Source: Acidobacteriota bacterium (GTDB lineage: Bacteria; Acidobacteriota; Terriglobia; Bryobacterales; Bryobacteraceae). From it: 64,000 nt of DNA. The notes under the pieces are model-generated. The model saw only the letters and a program-made list of their open reading frames with translations, searched no databases and was not told where the DNA came from. This document shows, piece by piece, positions 50,490-59,591 of the stretch (positions are counted from its first letter, which is position 1; the number at the start of each line of letters is the position of its first letter). Both the position numbers and the translations under genes were made by a program. The stretch lies in the NCBI GenBank assembly GCA_026393985.1, contig JAPKZB010000086.1:31895-95894 (forward strand), read 5' to 3'.

Positions 50490-53400
50490 ATGTCTTTTCG
50501 CAACGCCAGGTTAACTCTGGCTGCATGTGCTTTTTTACTAGGCGGTTCCGGAGTCGGTTATGCGCAATCGATTTATGGCGGATTGCGCGGCCTAATCATC
50601 GATCAGGGCGGCGGCGCCGTTGCCAACGTCAAGGTGACGCTTACCGATGAGAGTACGAATCTGCAGCGGTCTACCGTGACCACTGCCGACGGCCAGTACA
50701 ACTTCGCTTCGGTCACTCCAGCCGCGTACACGGTTTCGGCCGAGGCTCCCGGCTTCAAGAAGCTGGAGCGGAAAGGCGTTGCCGTGGCCACGCAGCAGTT
50801 TGTCACCGTCGACCTCAAGCTCGAAGTCGGCCAAGTGACCGAATCCGTTCTGGTTACCGAAGAGGTACCGCTGATTGAAACCTCCAACGCCAGCCAAGGG
50901 CAGGTGATTGACCGGCAGAAGCTGATCGACCTGCCAAATCTCGGCCGCAATCCCTACATGTTTTCCCGCATCGCGCCCAACGTGCAGCAGGTCGGCAACC
51001 CCGGCTACGCGCGCATGCAGGACCAATCCGGGTCCTCGCAGATCTCCATCGCGGGCGGCCCGGTGCGCGGCAATAACTATCTGCTCGACGGCGTCGCCAT
51101 CACCGACATGGCCAACCGCGCCATCATCATCGCCTCGCTCGAAGCCGTGCAGGAGATGAAGGTGCAGGCCAACACCTACGACGCCGAAATCGGCCGCTCC
51201 GGCGGCGGCATGTTCAACGGATTCCTGAAGTCAGGCGGCAACGAATATCACGGTGCGCTCGGCGGCTACATGCGGCAAACCGAGTGGCTGGCCAATCAGT
51301 TTTTCAATCGCCGCGCGGGCCGGCCCATCACCCCGCAGCCCTTCCGGAACTACTACGGCAGCTTCGGCGGCGCCATCCGCATTCCCAAGGTTTATGACGG
51401 CAAGAACCGGAGCTTCTTCTGGGCGACTTTTGAAGGCTACCGCGACACGCAGGCTAACTCCGGAACCACCGCCGTACCCTCGGCGCTCGAACGCAACGGA
51501 GACTTTTCGCAGTCGTTTGTCAGCTCGACCAACCGTAGCGTGCGGACGGTCTTCGATCCCGCCACTTCGCTGGCCAATGGCACGCGTCAGCCCTTCCCGG
51601 GCAACATCATTCCCACCAACCGGTTGAATCCCGTCGGTCGCGCGATTGCGGCAACCTTCCCGGCGCCGATCAACGCGCCCCGCTTCTACGGCGACCCCAA
51701 CAGCATGCCCTACTCCGCGCAGCTGCCCTCGAAGGCCGACCAGAAGACAATCAAGTTCGATCACCGCTTCAGCGACATGTGGAGCGTCAATCTCTCCTAT
51801 CTCCGCTATAACTCCATCGAGCCCGGCGAAACCTGGTTCCCCTCGACGCCCTCTTCGCCGCAGCAGTGGCGCCTCGACCGCCGCGTCGATTCAACGCAGT
51901 TCAATAACACCGTGACGCTGAATCCCACCACCACCCTCGCCCTGCGCTACGGCTACAACCGGTTCCCGAACTACGGCTTCCAGGCCAGCCAGGGATTCAA
52001 CCCGGAGTCGCTCGGCTTCAATGGCAGCTTCGTCCGGTCCATCCCCTCGAAGACCTTTCCGAGTGTCAGCTTCCAGAACTTCTATGCCGGCGACAACATG
52101 GGAACCAACAACAACTTCCTGGTTGTACCGAACTCGAAGAACCTGCACGGCATGCTCGCCAAGTTCCTTGGCCGGCACAATCTGAAGTTTGGCGCCGACT
52201 ACCGGCTCATCCGCCTGTCGGGCGCCGACTTCGGCAACTCCTCCGGGCAGTTCAGCTTCAGCGACCAGTTCACGCGGCGCGATTTCACCACCGGCGACGG
52301 CGGGGCCACCGGGTCCGATCTGGCCAGCCTGCTGCTTGGTGCGCCCGCCGGCGTGACCGGATTTGTTCCCACCGTAATGCACCAGTTCGTTCGCTACACC
52401 TCGGCCTTCGCGCAGGACGACATCCGGCTCAACTCCAAGCTGACGGTGACCCTGGGCGTGCGCTGGGAGTATGAGACCGGCTTGATGGAGCGCAACAACA
52501 ATCTCATCGTCGGCTTCAACCGCGATGCGCTGAACTCCATCAGCCAGCAGTCCGGCGTGCCGACGCGCGGGGCGGTGATGTTCGCCGGACTCGATGGCAA
52601 CCGCCGCTACGTTGGTGATCCGACCCGCAATAAGATGTCGCCCCGCCTCGGCGTGGTCTATCAGCTAAACGCCAAAACCACGCTCCGCGGCGGCTACGGC
52701 ATCTTCTGGGCGCCGCAGATCGCGCTCGGCAATCCCCATTTGCCCGAGGGCTTCACGGCGACCACCCAGCCGCTGACCTCGGCGGACGGCGGCCTTACCC
52801 CGAACGCGGTTACGAACCTGAGCAATGTTTTCGGCAGCGGGCTCAATCAACCGGCCGGCGCCGGCCTCGGTGACCGCACGGGCATTGGCAAGTCGCTCTC
52901 GATCTTCGAGCCCACCGCCAAGTCACCCTACGTGCAACAGTACTCGATTGACGTCCAGCGCGAGCTGCCCTTCAGCATGGCGCTCTCGCTCGCCTACGTG
53001 GGCTCCCGGTCCACCAACCTCACCATCAACACGGCCGGCTACAACATCAACCAGGTGGAGTCCCGGCACTTCCCGCTGGGCCGCGCGGCGCTGGCCGCGC
53101 CCGTCACCAATCCCTACTTCCAGCGGGGCGGCACCGACGGCCTTGCTTCGGCGAACGTGTCGCAGGCGCAGTTGCTGCGGCCCTTCCCGGCCTTCGGCAC
53201 CCTGACCTATATCTTCGGCGATTATGGGCGCGCGCAGTATGATTCGATGGCTCTGCGCGTGCAGAAGCGGATGTCGGCCGGTCTCAACTTCCTGTACGCC
53301 TGGACGTGGTCGAAGAACCTCGACAACATTGCCGGCGGCGCCGGAAACAATCTGAACGGCGGCAACGTCGGTCCGCAGGATTCCTTCAACCTGGGCGCCG

Positions 53401-53984
53401 AGTGGGGCCTGTCGAACATCGACGCGACGCACCGTCACTCGCTGGCGGCGTCCTACGACCTGCCGTTCGGCCGCGGCCGTTCCTTCGGCGGACAGATGAA
53501 CCGTTGGGCCGATATGGTCGTCGGCGGCTGGACGCTCAATGCCGTCAGTGTCATCAACAGCGGGTTCCCGCTGCAGATCCGCATGAACGACAACAACAAC
53601 TCGGTGATCTTCGCCTCGAGCCAGCGGCCGAATGCCACCGGGCAGAATCCGTTGGTCGGCGGCGCGCTCGCGCAGTGGACCGAAGGCAACGGCTACCTCA
53701 ATCCGGGCGCCTTCAGCGCCGCCCCGGCGCTGACTTTCGGCAATGTGAGCCGCACCATCAACTCGCGCTTCCTGAAGCAGGTGAACTGGGATATCTCGTT
53801 GTTCAAGACCTTCAGCGTGACCGAACGGTTCAAGGCGCAGTTCCGCGCCGAAGCGCTAAATGCGATGAACACCCCGATGTTCCGGGCGCCGCTGACGGCT
53901 TGGGGCAACGCATCGTTTGGCCGGATCACCAGCCAGGCGAACTTCAACCGGATGATGCAGTTGGGTCTCCGCGTCTACTTCTGA
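50490..53984 (+). CDS. Oar-like TonB-dependent receptor with N-terminal carboxypeptidase-regulatory domain
   Basis: Outer-membrane protein with 1164 residues. ATG 50490 has a strong AGGGGG site at 50477-50482 and gives a signal peptide (ending VGYAQS). The first mature 85 residues form a CarboxypepD_reg-like beta sandwich (GGLRGLIIDQGGGAVANVKVTLTD). A plug-like region (about 110-230) with VEEMKVQANTYDAEIGRSGGG-like segments and a beta-barrel up to the C-terminal LGLRVYF follow. This domain order is typical of acidobacterial and myxobacterial Oar proteins, thought to move large molecules or surface proteins. The adjacent sulfatase suggests uptake of a sulfated substrate. A strong terminator follows. 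Confidence 0.9.
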   Translation: MSFRNARLTLAACAFLLGGSGVGYAQSIYGGLRGLIIDQGGGAVANVKVTLTDESTNLQRSTVTTADGQYNFASVTPAAYTVSAEAPGFKKLERKGVAVATQQFVTVDLKLEVGQVTESVLVTEEVPLIETSNASQGQVIDRQKLIDLPNLGRNPYMFSRIAPNVQQVGNPGYARMQDQSGSSQISIAGGPVRGNNYLLDGVAITDMANRAIIIASLEAVQEMKVQANTYDAEIGRSGGGMFNGFLKSGGNEYHGALGGYMRQTEWLANQFFNRRAGRPITPQPFRNYYGSFGGAIRIPKVYDGKNRSFFWATFEGYRDTQANSGTTAVPSALERNGDFSQSFVSSTNRSVRTVFDPATSLANGTRQPFPGNIIPTNRLNPVGRAIAATFPAPINAPRFYGDPNSMPYSAQLPSKADQKTIKFDHRFSDMWSVNLSYLRYNSIEPGETWFPSTPSSPQQWRLDRRVDSTQFNNTVTLNPTTTLALRYGYNRFPNYGFQASQGFNPESLGFNGSFVRSIPSKTFPSVSFQNFYAGDNMGTNNNFLVVPNSKNLHGMLAKFLGRHNLKFGADYRLIRLSGADFGNSSGQFSFSDQFTRRDFTTGDGGATGSDLASLLLGAPAGVTGFVPTVMHQFVRYTSAFAQDDIRLNSKLTVTLGVRWEYETGLMERNNNLIVGFNRDALNSISQQSGVPTRGAVMFAGLDGNRRYVGDPTRNKMSPRLGVVYQLNAKTTLRGGYGIFWAPQIALGNPHLPEGFTATTQPLTSADGGLTPNAVTNLSNVFGSGLNQPAGAGLGDRTGIGKSLSIFEPTAKSPYVQQYSIDVQRELPFSMALSLAYVGSRSTNLTINTAGYNINQVESRHFPLGRAALAAPVTNPYFQRGGTDGLASANVSQAQLLRPFPAFGTLTYIFGDYGRAQYDSMALRVQKRMSAGLNFLYAWTWSKNLDNIAGGAGNNLNGGNVGPQDSFNLGAEWGLSNIDATHRHSLAASYDLPFGRGRSFGGQMNRWADMVVGGWTLNAVSVINSGFPLQIRMNDNNNSVIFASSQRPNATGQNPLVGGALAQWTEGNGYLNPGAFSAAPALTFGNVSRTINSRFLKQVNWDISLFKTFSVTERFKAQFRAEALNAMNTPMFRAPLTAWGNASFGRITSQANFNRMMQLGLRVYF

Positions 53985-54042
53985 TATGAAACGACCTGTC
54001 AATACCCTCAACGGTTGCTGACGGTTTTTCGTTTGGTTGTTT

Positions 54043-54083
54043 CAAGTGCCTCCCGCCCACCAGGGCGGAAGGCACTTGTTTTT
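54043..54083 (+). terminator. Rho-independent terminator after the receptor gene
   Basis: An eight-pair stem (CAAGTGCC with GGCACTTG) continues through a T-A pair, one mismatch and six more G-C pairs to a four-base loop ACCA. It spans 54043-54078 and is followed by TTTTT. The position, 58 bases after the receptor stop, fits a strong intrinsic terminator. It also marks the left border of the mobile region. Confidence 0.85.
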
Positions 54084-54096
54084 GTGGCGGCAGTTT

Positions 54097-54299
54097 TGGA
54101 CAGCGGGGCCGAAGGCAGCAGGGAAGATTACGCGACGATGGATCACTCTGATATACGCGGGTCGAGGCCGCAGGGTCATGATTCGTCGGGAGCTGCCTCG
54201 GACTAAGCGCGCGGATTGGAGCCGTGGCTCGTACCGCATAGAAGCTAACGAGGATTCTCCTTTTCGTGGAATCCACGCTGCCTTCGACGCCGCTGTCCA
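54097..54299. mobile_element. 203-bp element with 23-bp imperfect inverted ends (MITE-like)
   Basis: The 23 bases at 54097-54119 (TGGACAGCGGGGCCGAAGG...) match the reverse complement of 54277-54299 at 21 positions. No plausible gene lies inside; the interior shows smaller inverted repeats such as CGTGGA-A-TCCACG. Two matching ends and a short non-coding body are the form of a miniature inverted-repeat element. No target-site duplication was seen, so a remnant of a larger element is possible. It sits between the terminator and the IS110 element. Confidence 0.5.
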
Positions 54300-54343
54300 G
54301 AGTGAAGTCATCTGTTGAAAGGTTCTTGGATTGTTTTTCTCGA

Positions 54344-55600
54344 CTAGGTTCTCGCCGGACCGGAGCCAGTCAAGGCTGCGCGGAGCGCACCCGCAGGGCT
54401 TGGCCTTGACGGGCGAGGATCCGGCCCCACGCTGGAGTGATGGGTGGCATGGGTTTTATCCATGCCACCCTGCCCAGCGGCGAGCGTCTTGTTTTCGGTC
54501 TGCATCGCGATGGCCCAGATGAACCCCAGCAGTTCTCGCGCCACAGCGGTCACCACCTGGTTCTTGTTTTTCCCCTTGGCCGTCAGCGTCTTGTAGCGCT
54601 TGTTCAACCGGTGTTGCGCCTTCCAGGCAATGGCTTTCACCTCATCGCTCAGGGCAAGATTCTTTTGCCGCCGCAAAAGAAAGCCCGTCACATTGGGCCG
54701 GTGATGATACGACCAACTGGCCTCCACCAGCACCCGCCGCAGATGCGCATTGCCCGACTTGGTAATCGCCCCACGTTGCACTTTGCCACCAGAGGAATGT
54801 TCGCTCGCCACCAGGCCGCTGTAGCCCATTAACTGCCTTGGACTGGCAAAGCGGGTCAGCGATCCCAACTCCGAGACGATCGTCGCTGCCGTGGTCTGCG
54901 CCACCCCCCGCAACGCCTGCAAGGCTTCGATCACCGCACGCAACGCCGCTGGGGCTTCCCGCACCGCCTCGTCAATAGCCGTCTCCAACTGCACGATGCG
55001 CTTGGCCACGTGTTCCACCTCGTGTAGATAGTTCAGCAGAGTCACCTCCAGCGCTTTGAGTGCGAAGTGGACGTTGATCTTGATCCATTCCAGGTACTGT
55101 TTGGTCCAGGCCTTGATACCGTCCGGTTTGCGTCCATGACGCAGCAGGAACTTGCCTAGACGGTGTCGCGCCTTGAGTTGATCCTTCTTGGCGGCTTCGC
55201 GCGCCCGCACCAGATCGCGCAACGCTTCCTGCTCTGGGCTCGGTACGGCTACGGCGGTTAGCTCTCCGGCGCGATGGCAGCGAGCGAGCTTCTCGGCGTC
55301 GCGGCGGTCGGTCTTGATACGCTCGCTGGCTTTGATAGGAATCAGACTGGGGGCGATGACTTGGCACGCCACTTCCATTTGCGTCAGTTGCCAATACAGG
55401 CAATAGCCGGTGGGGCCGGCCTCGTAGCAGGCCCGGACCTCGCCCTGCTCCCGCAGCTTCTTCACCAGCTTGCGGATCGCCTCGATCCGATTGGCGATTG
55501 TGCCCAAACTGCGGACTTCGCCGCTTCGCCCACCCTCGGCTACCGCAACGGCAATCGTCTCCGCGTGGACATCCAGGCCCAAGTACAGTACCTTTTTCAA
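54344..55600 (-). CDS. IS110-family transposase (DEDD recombinase)
   Basis: The 418-residue transposase has the RuvC-like DEDD set: Asp10 (LGLDVH), Glu60 (CYEAGP), Asp98 and Asp101 (TDRRDAEKLA). The C-terminal Tnp_20 domain holds LMGYSGLVASEHSSGGKVQRG with the catalytic Ser region. The last clearly family-like segment is VARELLGFIWAIAMQTE. The remaining 45 residues are Pro/Ser/Arg-rich and encoded by strongly folded DNA (54351-54470), so they may run over the element's non-coding end. The exact IS subgroup (IS110 or IS1111) cannot be told from sequence alone. Confidence 0.9.
   Translation of the reverse strand: MKKVLYLGLDVHAETIAVAVAEGGRSGEVRSLGTIANRIEAIRKLVKKLREQGEVRACYEAGPTGYCLYWQLTQMEVACQVIAPSLIPIKASERIKTDRRDAEKLARCHRAGELTAVAVPSPEQEALRDLVRAREAAKKDQLKARHRLGKFLLRHGRKPDGIKAWTKQYLEWIKINVHFALKALEVTLLNYLHEVEHVAKRIVQLETAIDEAVREAPAALRAVIEALQALRGVAQTTAATIVSELGSLTRFASPRQLMGYSGLVASEHSSGGKVQRGAITKSGNAHLRRVLVEASWSYHHRPNVTGFLLRRQKNLALSDEVKAIAWKAQHRLNKRYKTLTAKGKNKNQVVTAVARELLGFIWAIAMQTENKTLAAGQGGMDKTHATHHSSVGPDPRPSRPSPAGALRAALTGSGPART
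54351..54470. repeat. Nested inverted repeats in the transposase 3' tail (possible IS non-coding RNA end)
   Basis: GTCAAGGC (54369-54376) pairs with GCCTTGAC (54403-54410). Outside it, CTCGCC (54351-54356) pairs with GGCGAG (54412-54417). A separate perfect 11-base stem lies at 54442-54452 and 54460-54470 (GGGTGGCATGG). Such folding at one end of an IS110-type element is where a guide or bridge RNA is encoded in some relatives. The structures are seen directly; an RNA role is inference. Confidence 0.45.
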
Positions 55601-55710
55601 AGACCAACTCCTTTGACCTTTGCGGCTCTGCGCCGCTTTTGGTTTTCCTAACCTGTCAGCGTAACCCGCGGCTCAGGTCAGGGGTTGGTCGTTTCATCTT
55701 GACCGCACGC

Positions 55711-55754
55711 GAGTTTACCGTCACCGGGTGTTACTGCCCGGTGACGGTAAACTC
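55711..55754. repeat. 18-bp perfect inverted repeat overlapping the protease 3' end
   Basis: GAGTTTACCGTCACCGGG at 55711-55728 is the exact reverse complement of 55737-55754, with an eight-base loop. The right arm encodes the last residues of the protease (KEFTVTG) and the left arm repeats them downstream of the stop. No T-run follows on either strand. It may be a bidirectional barrier or stabiliser of the protease mRNA, or a duplication scar near the IS. Origin unknown. Confidence 0.6.
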
Positions 55755-58700
55755 CTTCATCCCCGGCCCGGCGGTGATCTGAAAGGTGGTCGTGCCCGCG
55801 GCCGGGCGGACGTGCACGGCGTAGATGCCGGGAAAGACCGCGTTCTGGGAAAAAACTTCGACCACGGTCCCCGCTCCGGATTTTACACTCACCTGCGGTT
55901 TGGCGTTCTCCACCGGCAGCCCCGCCGCATCCGTCAACCGGAACTGCGCGGCAAAGTACAGGGTTTCGCCCACCTTCCCCGTCGTCTGCGATAGAACAAT
56001 TCGCACCGCCTCCACGCTCCCTTTCGTCACCCCGTGCCAGTAGGGGATGGACAGCGGATACTCGGCCCCTTCGCAACTGACTCGCAGGTGGCCCTCATAC
56101 TGGCCCGGCGCCCAGTTGGTTCCCTGCCATTGGAGCGTGAACCAGCCGTTGGCTCCCGCCGCCAGGTTGACGCGCTGCGGCTCTACTAGCGGCGCGGTCC
56201 CGTGGCGCGGTTCGGCCATGACGTCGCAGGCCGTATCCATGCTGGCGAGGTTCGTCAGCCGGACGCTCTTTTCGAGGGTGAAGTCGCCGGTGCTCGAGCC
56301 GAGGTGGAGCGAGGTGGGATATGCCGTCACCGTGGAGGCGAGCGCGGCGTCGACGTGTAGGCGCCCCGCGCCCTGCTTCATCACCGGCAGGGGTATGCCA
56401 TCGGCATCGGCAATGGGGGTGGCGGTGTTGATGAGCAGCGAGCGGAGGTGGCGCGGGTCGAGTCCCGGCCGTTGAGAGAGCAAGGTGGCCATGGCGCCGG
56501 TCACGAACGGGGTGGAGAGGCTGGTGCCGGACATCGTCGAAAAGCCGCCGGCGGCGCGAGCCGTCCAGACGTTCTCCCCGGTGGCCACGAGATCGGGCTT
56601 GATGCCCAGCGTGGAGGGTCCGGGGCCATTGCTGGAGGAGTCGGCGATGGCATCGGGAGAGATGTTCTCCGGCTGCCAGCTGAGTGGGATGGTGGCCGTT
56701 GCGGTGCCCTGGGTGAGCCGGGCCCGCAGCGCCTGCCCGCTGGCGTAGGAGACCATGAAGCCCGGCAGCGTCTCTGCGCCCATACCCATGACCGTTGGCG
56801 TCGGAGCGTTGGCCAGGGCCAGCACCACCATGGCGGTCGCGCCAGCCCGGCGCAGGTTTTCTCCCTTGACGCCGAACGTGCATACGCCGCGGTCCACCAG
56901 CGCGATGCGGCCCTTGAGCGAATCGGCGGGCAGCGGAGAGCAGCCCCAGGTATCGCGCGCCACGCGCTGCACGTCGGCCAACTCACCGGAGAGGGATCCG
57001 CCCGCATCGAGGTTCACGCTACCGCCAGGTACAGCGAAGAACTCGCCGCCGTCGGCCAGCCTGACTTTGGTTCCCAGTACGCGGGCATTCTGATGGCTGC
57101 CGACGAGGATGCCCCACTCGCCCAGGTGGGGACTCGTGATGGTGGACCAGTCCGGTCCTTCGTTGCCCATGGACCGGACGACCATGACGCCGCTAGTCAC
57201 CATGCGCTCGCAGATATCGGTGAGGATGTCGTCCTCCGGGCGGAGGAGGAACACGCGCCGCTGCATGCTCATGTTGACAACGTCCATACCATCGGCGACG
57301 GCGTCTTCGAGGGCGAGGATGAGGGCGTCATCGGTCCCCATCGGGCTGGGGTCGTTGGTCAGGACCTTGTAGCTGGCCAGGTAGGCGCCGGGCGCGACGC
57401 CGCTGACGGGTCCGAGCATGGTTTCGCTGCGGCCTCCGGCGATGACCGCGGCGACGCCGGTGCCATGGCCGGCGTCGTCGTTGGCATGGGCCGTGGGTCC
57501 GGCCGGCACGTAGCCCCGGGCGACAATCACCTTGCTGTTGGTGTTCTCCAGGTCCGCCGCGCGGTTGCCGCGCGGAAAGCCGGCCAGGGGGGGCATGTCG
57601 GCCCCGGCGAAGGCCGGATGGGCGGCCCGGATCCCGGTGTCCATGATGCCGACCTTGATGCCGGCGCCCGCGTTGCTCTCCCCGCCAATCCGCTGCCATG
57701 CTTTCCAGACGAAGTGGGTGGCCAGCGCGGAATCGAGCGTGGGCGCCAGTTCGCTAACGGGCTGCACGCGTTTGATTCCGGCCAGCGACCGCAGGCTGGC
57801 GGCCACCTCCGGCGGGGCTTCGACGAAGAGGACGTTGGCCACCAGGTCGGCCGATCCGTAGACGCGTCCGCCCAGCCTTTCGAGCACGGGCCGCAGGGCC
57901 GCCTGACCGGGGCGAACGCGCTGGCGCGCCTGCCGCAGCGCGCTCTCCCGCGCCTCGCCTTTCTGCCCTTGCCACCGCCGGAACTGGCTGGCGGCCGGCG
58001 GCGCGGCGAGTTCGACAATCCAGCGCGGCGCGCGCGCCGGCCCCGTCGCCGTGGGCGGCGCAAAGGGGATTTGCTCACCGCCGGCCGCGCTGCCGCTAGC
58101 GGCGGCGAGCGGCGCCGGCGGGGCCGGATCGAAGGTGGCAAAAAAAGCATCGGTCTGTCCTTGGCCAACGCCGCCCTCCGCCAGCCACTCCGCCGATTCG
58201 GTGGCCCCGACCGCAGCCACCAGGGAGCCGGCCACGCGGATGCCATACACCCGGTCGCGCCCCTGTCCCCCGAGCCGGAACGTCCGCACCTCACCCTCGC
58301 CGCTGCCGGGTACGATGGCGGCGAAGCCGTCTTCGCTCCCCGCGAGTTCGCCGAGCCAGCCGGCCGAGCGGGAGGATCCGCCGACGACAATCGACTCGTC
58401 CGGGGCGAGGTCCAGGGCGGTGACGAACTCCTCCCGGCTGCCGCCGAAGCGGCGCGTCCATTCGACGGCGGCGCCATCGGCGGCGAACCGGGCTACAAAG
58501 CCGTCCTGCAGGCCCGCCGGCGCTCCCGGCGCCCCCGGCAGGTCCTCCGAGCGGCTCTCCCCGGCGATGACCACGCGTCCCGAGCGATCGACCGCCAGGG
58601 CGCTCACGCGCTCCGATTCCCCGCCACCAAAGTACGTCCCCCAGACGAGTGCCTTGCCGTCCGGCTGTAGCCGGAGCGCGAAGGCATCGAGGCTACCGGC

Positions 58701-59489
58701 CGCCGGCTGGTTCTGGAACGCCTGGGCCGAAACCGGAAAATCGGTAGAGGCCGTCTCTCCGGCCACGAAAATCGATCCGTCTCCGTATACGGCCACCGCG
58801 CGCGGAAGATCGTGGCCCGATCCGCACAGATAGGTTCCGTAGAGCAGACCCGTGCCGGTGGCGTTGAACCGGGCGAGGAAGCCGTCGTAGCCGAAGCCGG
58901 CGCACACGGTGGGACGCAGGCTGCCCGCTGTCGTCGGCAGATTGTCGGAGTAAGTCTGGCCGACGATCACCGCCTGCCCCGCCTCGTCCACCGCCACTGC
59001 GTTGGCCTCGTCGCCTTCATTCCCGCCGTAGAAGGTGGAGTAGAGCGGTCCGCCGCCGGACGGCGTCAACTTGAACAGAAAAGCATCGCCCGCCAGGCCG
59101 TTGGGATTGCCGATGGTGCGGCGATAGGTGGCGCCGGTGATCGGGAAATCGGGCGAGTAGGTGATGCCGGTGACGTAGACGGCGCCATCCCTATCTACGG
59201 CCAGACTCGTCGCGCGGTCCGTATAGGAGCCGCCGAGGATGGCGCGCCAGAGGATCCTGCCGCCGGCGTCCATCTTTTGGACGAACACATCGCCGGGATA
59301 GTGGGCTTTGGCGGGCCGGATCAAAATGCCACCGCCGGCAGCGGCCAGGTCGGGCGAGTGCGTCGTTCCCACTACGTAGAAAGAACCCTCCGGGCCCCGC
59401 GCCACCGCGGTGGCCTCGTCGAGAGAGTTGCCGCCCCACCAACTGCCGGCTACCAGCACTCCCAAGATCAAGTCGTTAAAGAAAATCAT
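55731..59489 (-). CDS. Secreted multidomain subtilase with SBBP repeats and PA domain
   Basis: Large exported serine protease, 1252 residues from ATG 59489 (GGAG before it; TTG 59513 is an alternative). A hydrophobic N-terminus (LILGVLVAGSWWG) is followed by SBBP-type beta-propeller repeats to about 420, with segments such as DEATAVARGPEGSFYVVGTT and SLAVDRDGAVYVTGITYSPDFP. An inhibitor-I9-like prodomain follows. The S8 domain has Asp617 (IMDTG), His675 (AGHGTG) and Ser990 (SGTSLSTP), with a PA domain inserted between them (ALVDRGVCTFG). The C-terminal 250 residues are beta-sandwich-like. The triad is intact. Confidence 0.88.
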   Translation of the reverse strand: MIFFNDLILGVLVAGSWWGGNSLDEATAVARGPEGSFYVVGTTHSPDLAAAGGGILIRPAKAHYPGDVFVQKMDAGGRILWRAILGGSYTDRATSLAVDRDGAVYVTGITYSPDFPITGATYRRTIGNPNGLAGDAFLFKLTPSGGGPLYSTFYGGNEGDEANAVAVDEAGQAVIVGQTYSDNLPTTAGSLRPTVCAGFGYDGFLARFNATGTGLLYGTYLCGSGHDLPRAVAVYGDGSIFVAGETASTDFPVSAQAFQNQPAAGSLDAFALRLQPDGKALVWGTYFGGGESERVSALAVDRSGRVVIAGESRSEDLPGAPGAPAGLQDGFVARFAADGAAVEWTRRFGGSREEFVTALDLAPDESIVVGGSSRSAGWLGELAGSEDGFAAIVPGSGEGEVRTFRLGGQGRDRVYGIRVAGSLVAAVGATESAEWLAEGGVGQGQTDAFFATFDPAPPAPLAAASGSAAGGEQIPFAPPTATGPARAPRWIVELAAPPAASQFRRWQGQKGEARESALRQARQRVRPGQAALRPVLERLGGRVYGSADLVANVLFVEAPPEVAASLRSLAGIKRVQPVSELAPTLDSALATHFVWKAWQRIGGESNAGAGIKVGIMDTGIRAAHPAFAGADMPPLAGFPRGNRAADLENTNSKVIVARGYVPAGPTAHANDDAGHGTGVAAVIAGGRSETMLGPVSGVAPGAYLASYKVLTNDPSPMGTDDALILALEDAVADGMDVVNMSMQRRVFLLRPEDDILTDICERMVTSGVMVVRSMGNEGPDWSTITSPHLGEWGILVGSHQNARVLGTKVRLADGGEFFAVPGGSVNLDAGGSLSGELADVQRVARDTWGCSPLPADSLKGRIALVDRGVCTFGVKGENLRRAGATAMVVLALANAPTPTVMGMGAETLPGFMVSYASGQALRARLTQGTATATIPLSWQPENISPDAIADSSSNGPGPSTLGIKPDLVATGENVWTARAAGGFSTMSGTSLSTPFVTGAMATLLSQRPGLDPRHLRSLLINTATPIADADGIPLPVMKQGAGRLHVDAALASTVTAYPTSLHLGSSTGDFTLEKSVRLTNLASMDTACDVMAEPRHGTAPLVEPQRVNLAAGANGWFTLQWQGTNWAPGQYEGHLRVSCEGAEYPLSIPYWHGVTKGSVEAVRIVLSQTTGKVGETLYFAAQFRLTDAAGLPVENAKPQVSVKSGAGTVVEVFSQNAVFPGIYAVHVRPAAGTTTFQITAGPGMKEFTVTGQ

Positions 59490-59591
59490 TTTGTCTCCAG
59501 TGGTTGTGTCCAAACTGGCTCGAAATCCGGCCGAGTGTCGCGATGTGATACGCTTTCGAGGATCTTTTTACGGCTGTTAAGGAGTCCTCGG
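59490..59591. promoter_or_regulatory. Divergent promoter region between subtilase and second receptor
   Basis: The 102-base gap carries ribosome sites on both sides: AAGGAG at 59579-59584 for the receptor, and GGAG on the - strand for the protease. Promoters for both must lie here, but I could not assign -35/-10 boxes with confidence. The shared region suggests that the protease and the receptor may be expressed together. Confidence 0.4.

Larger units (their letters stand above)
54344..55697 (-). mobile_element. IS110-family insertion sequence (ends approximate)
   Basis: The transposase gene with its flanks forms an insertion sequence. IS110-group elements lack simple long terminal inverted repeats and do not usually duplicate the target, so the ends cannot be fixed. 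A pair of sequences GACCAAC (55602-55608) and GTTGGTC (55684-55690) may mark a structured right side upstream of the gene. An ATGAAACGACC word at 53986-53996 recurs in reverse at 55687-55697, which could be chance or a border. The element lies between the two receptor/protease modules. Confidence 0.55.

Noticed and set aside
56448..58670. 740-residue open frame on the + strand
   Set aside because: It is antisense to the subtilase gene, has no domain motifs, signal or ribosome site and shows the composition of a shadow frame in high-GC DNA.
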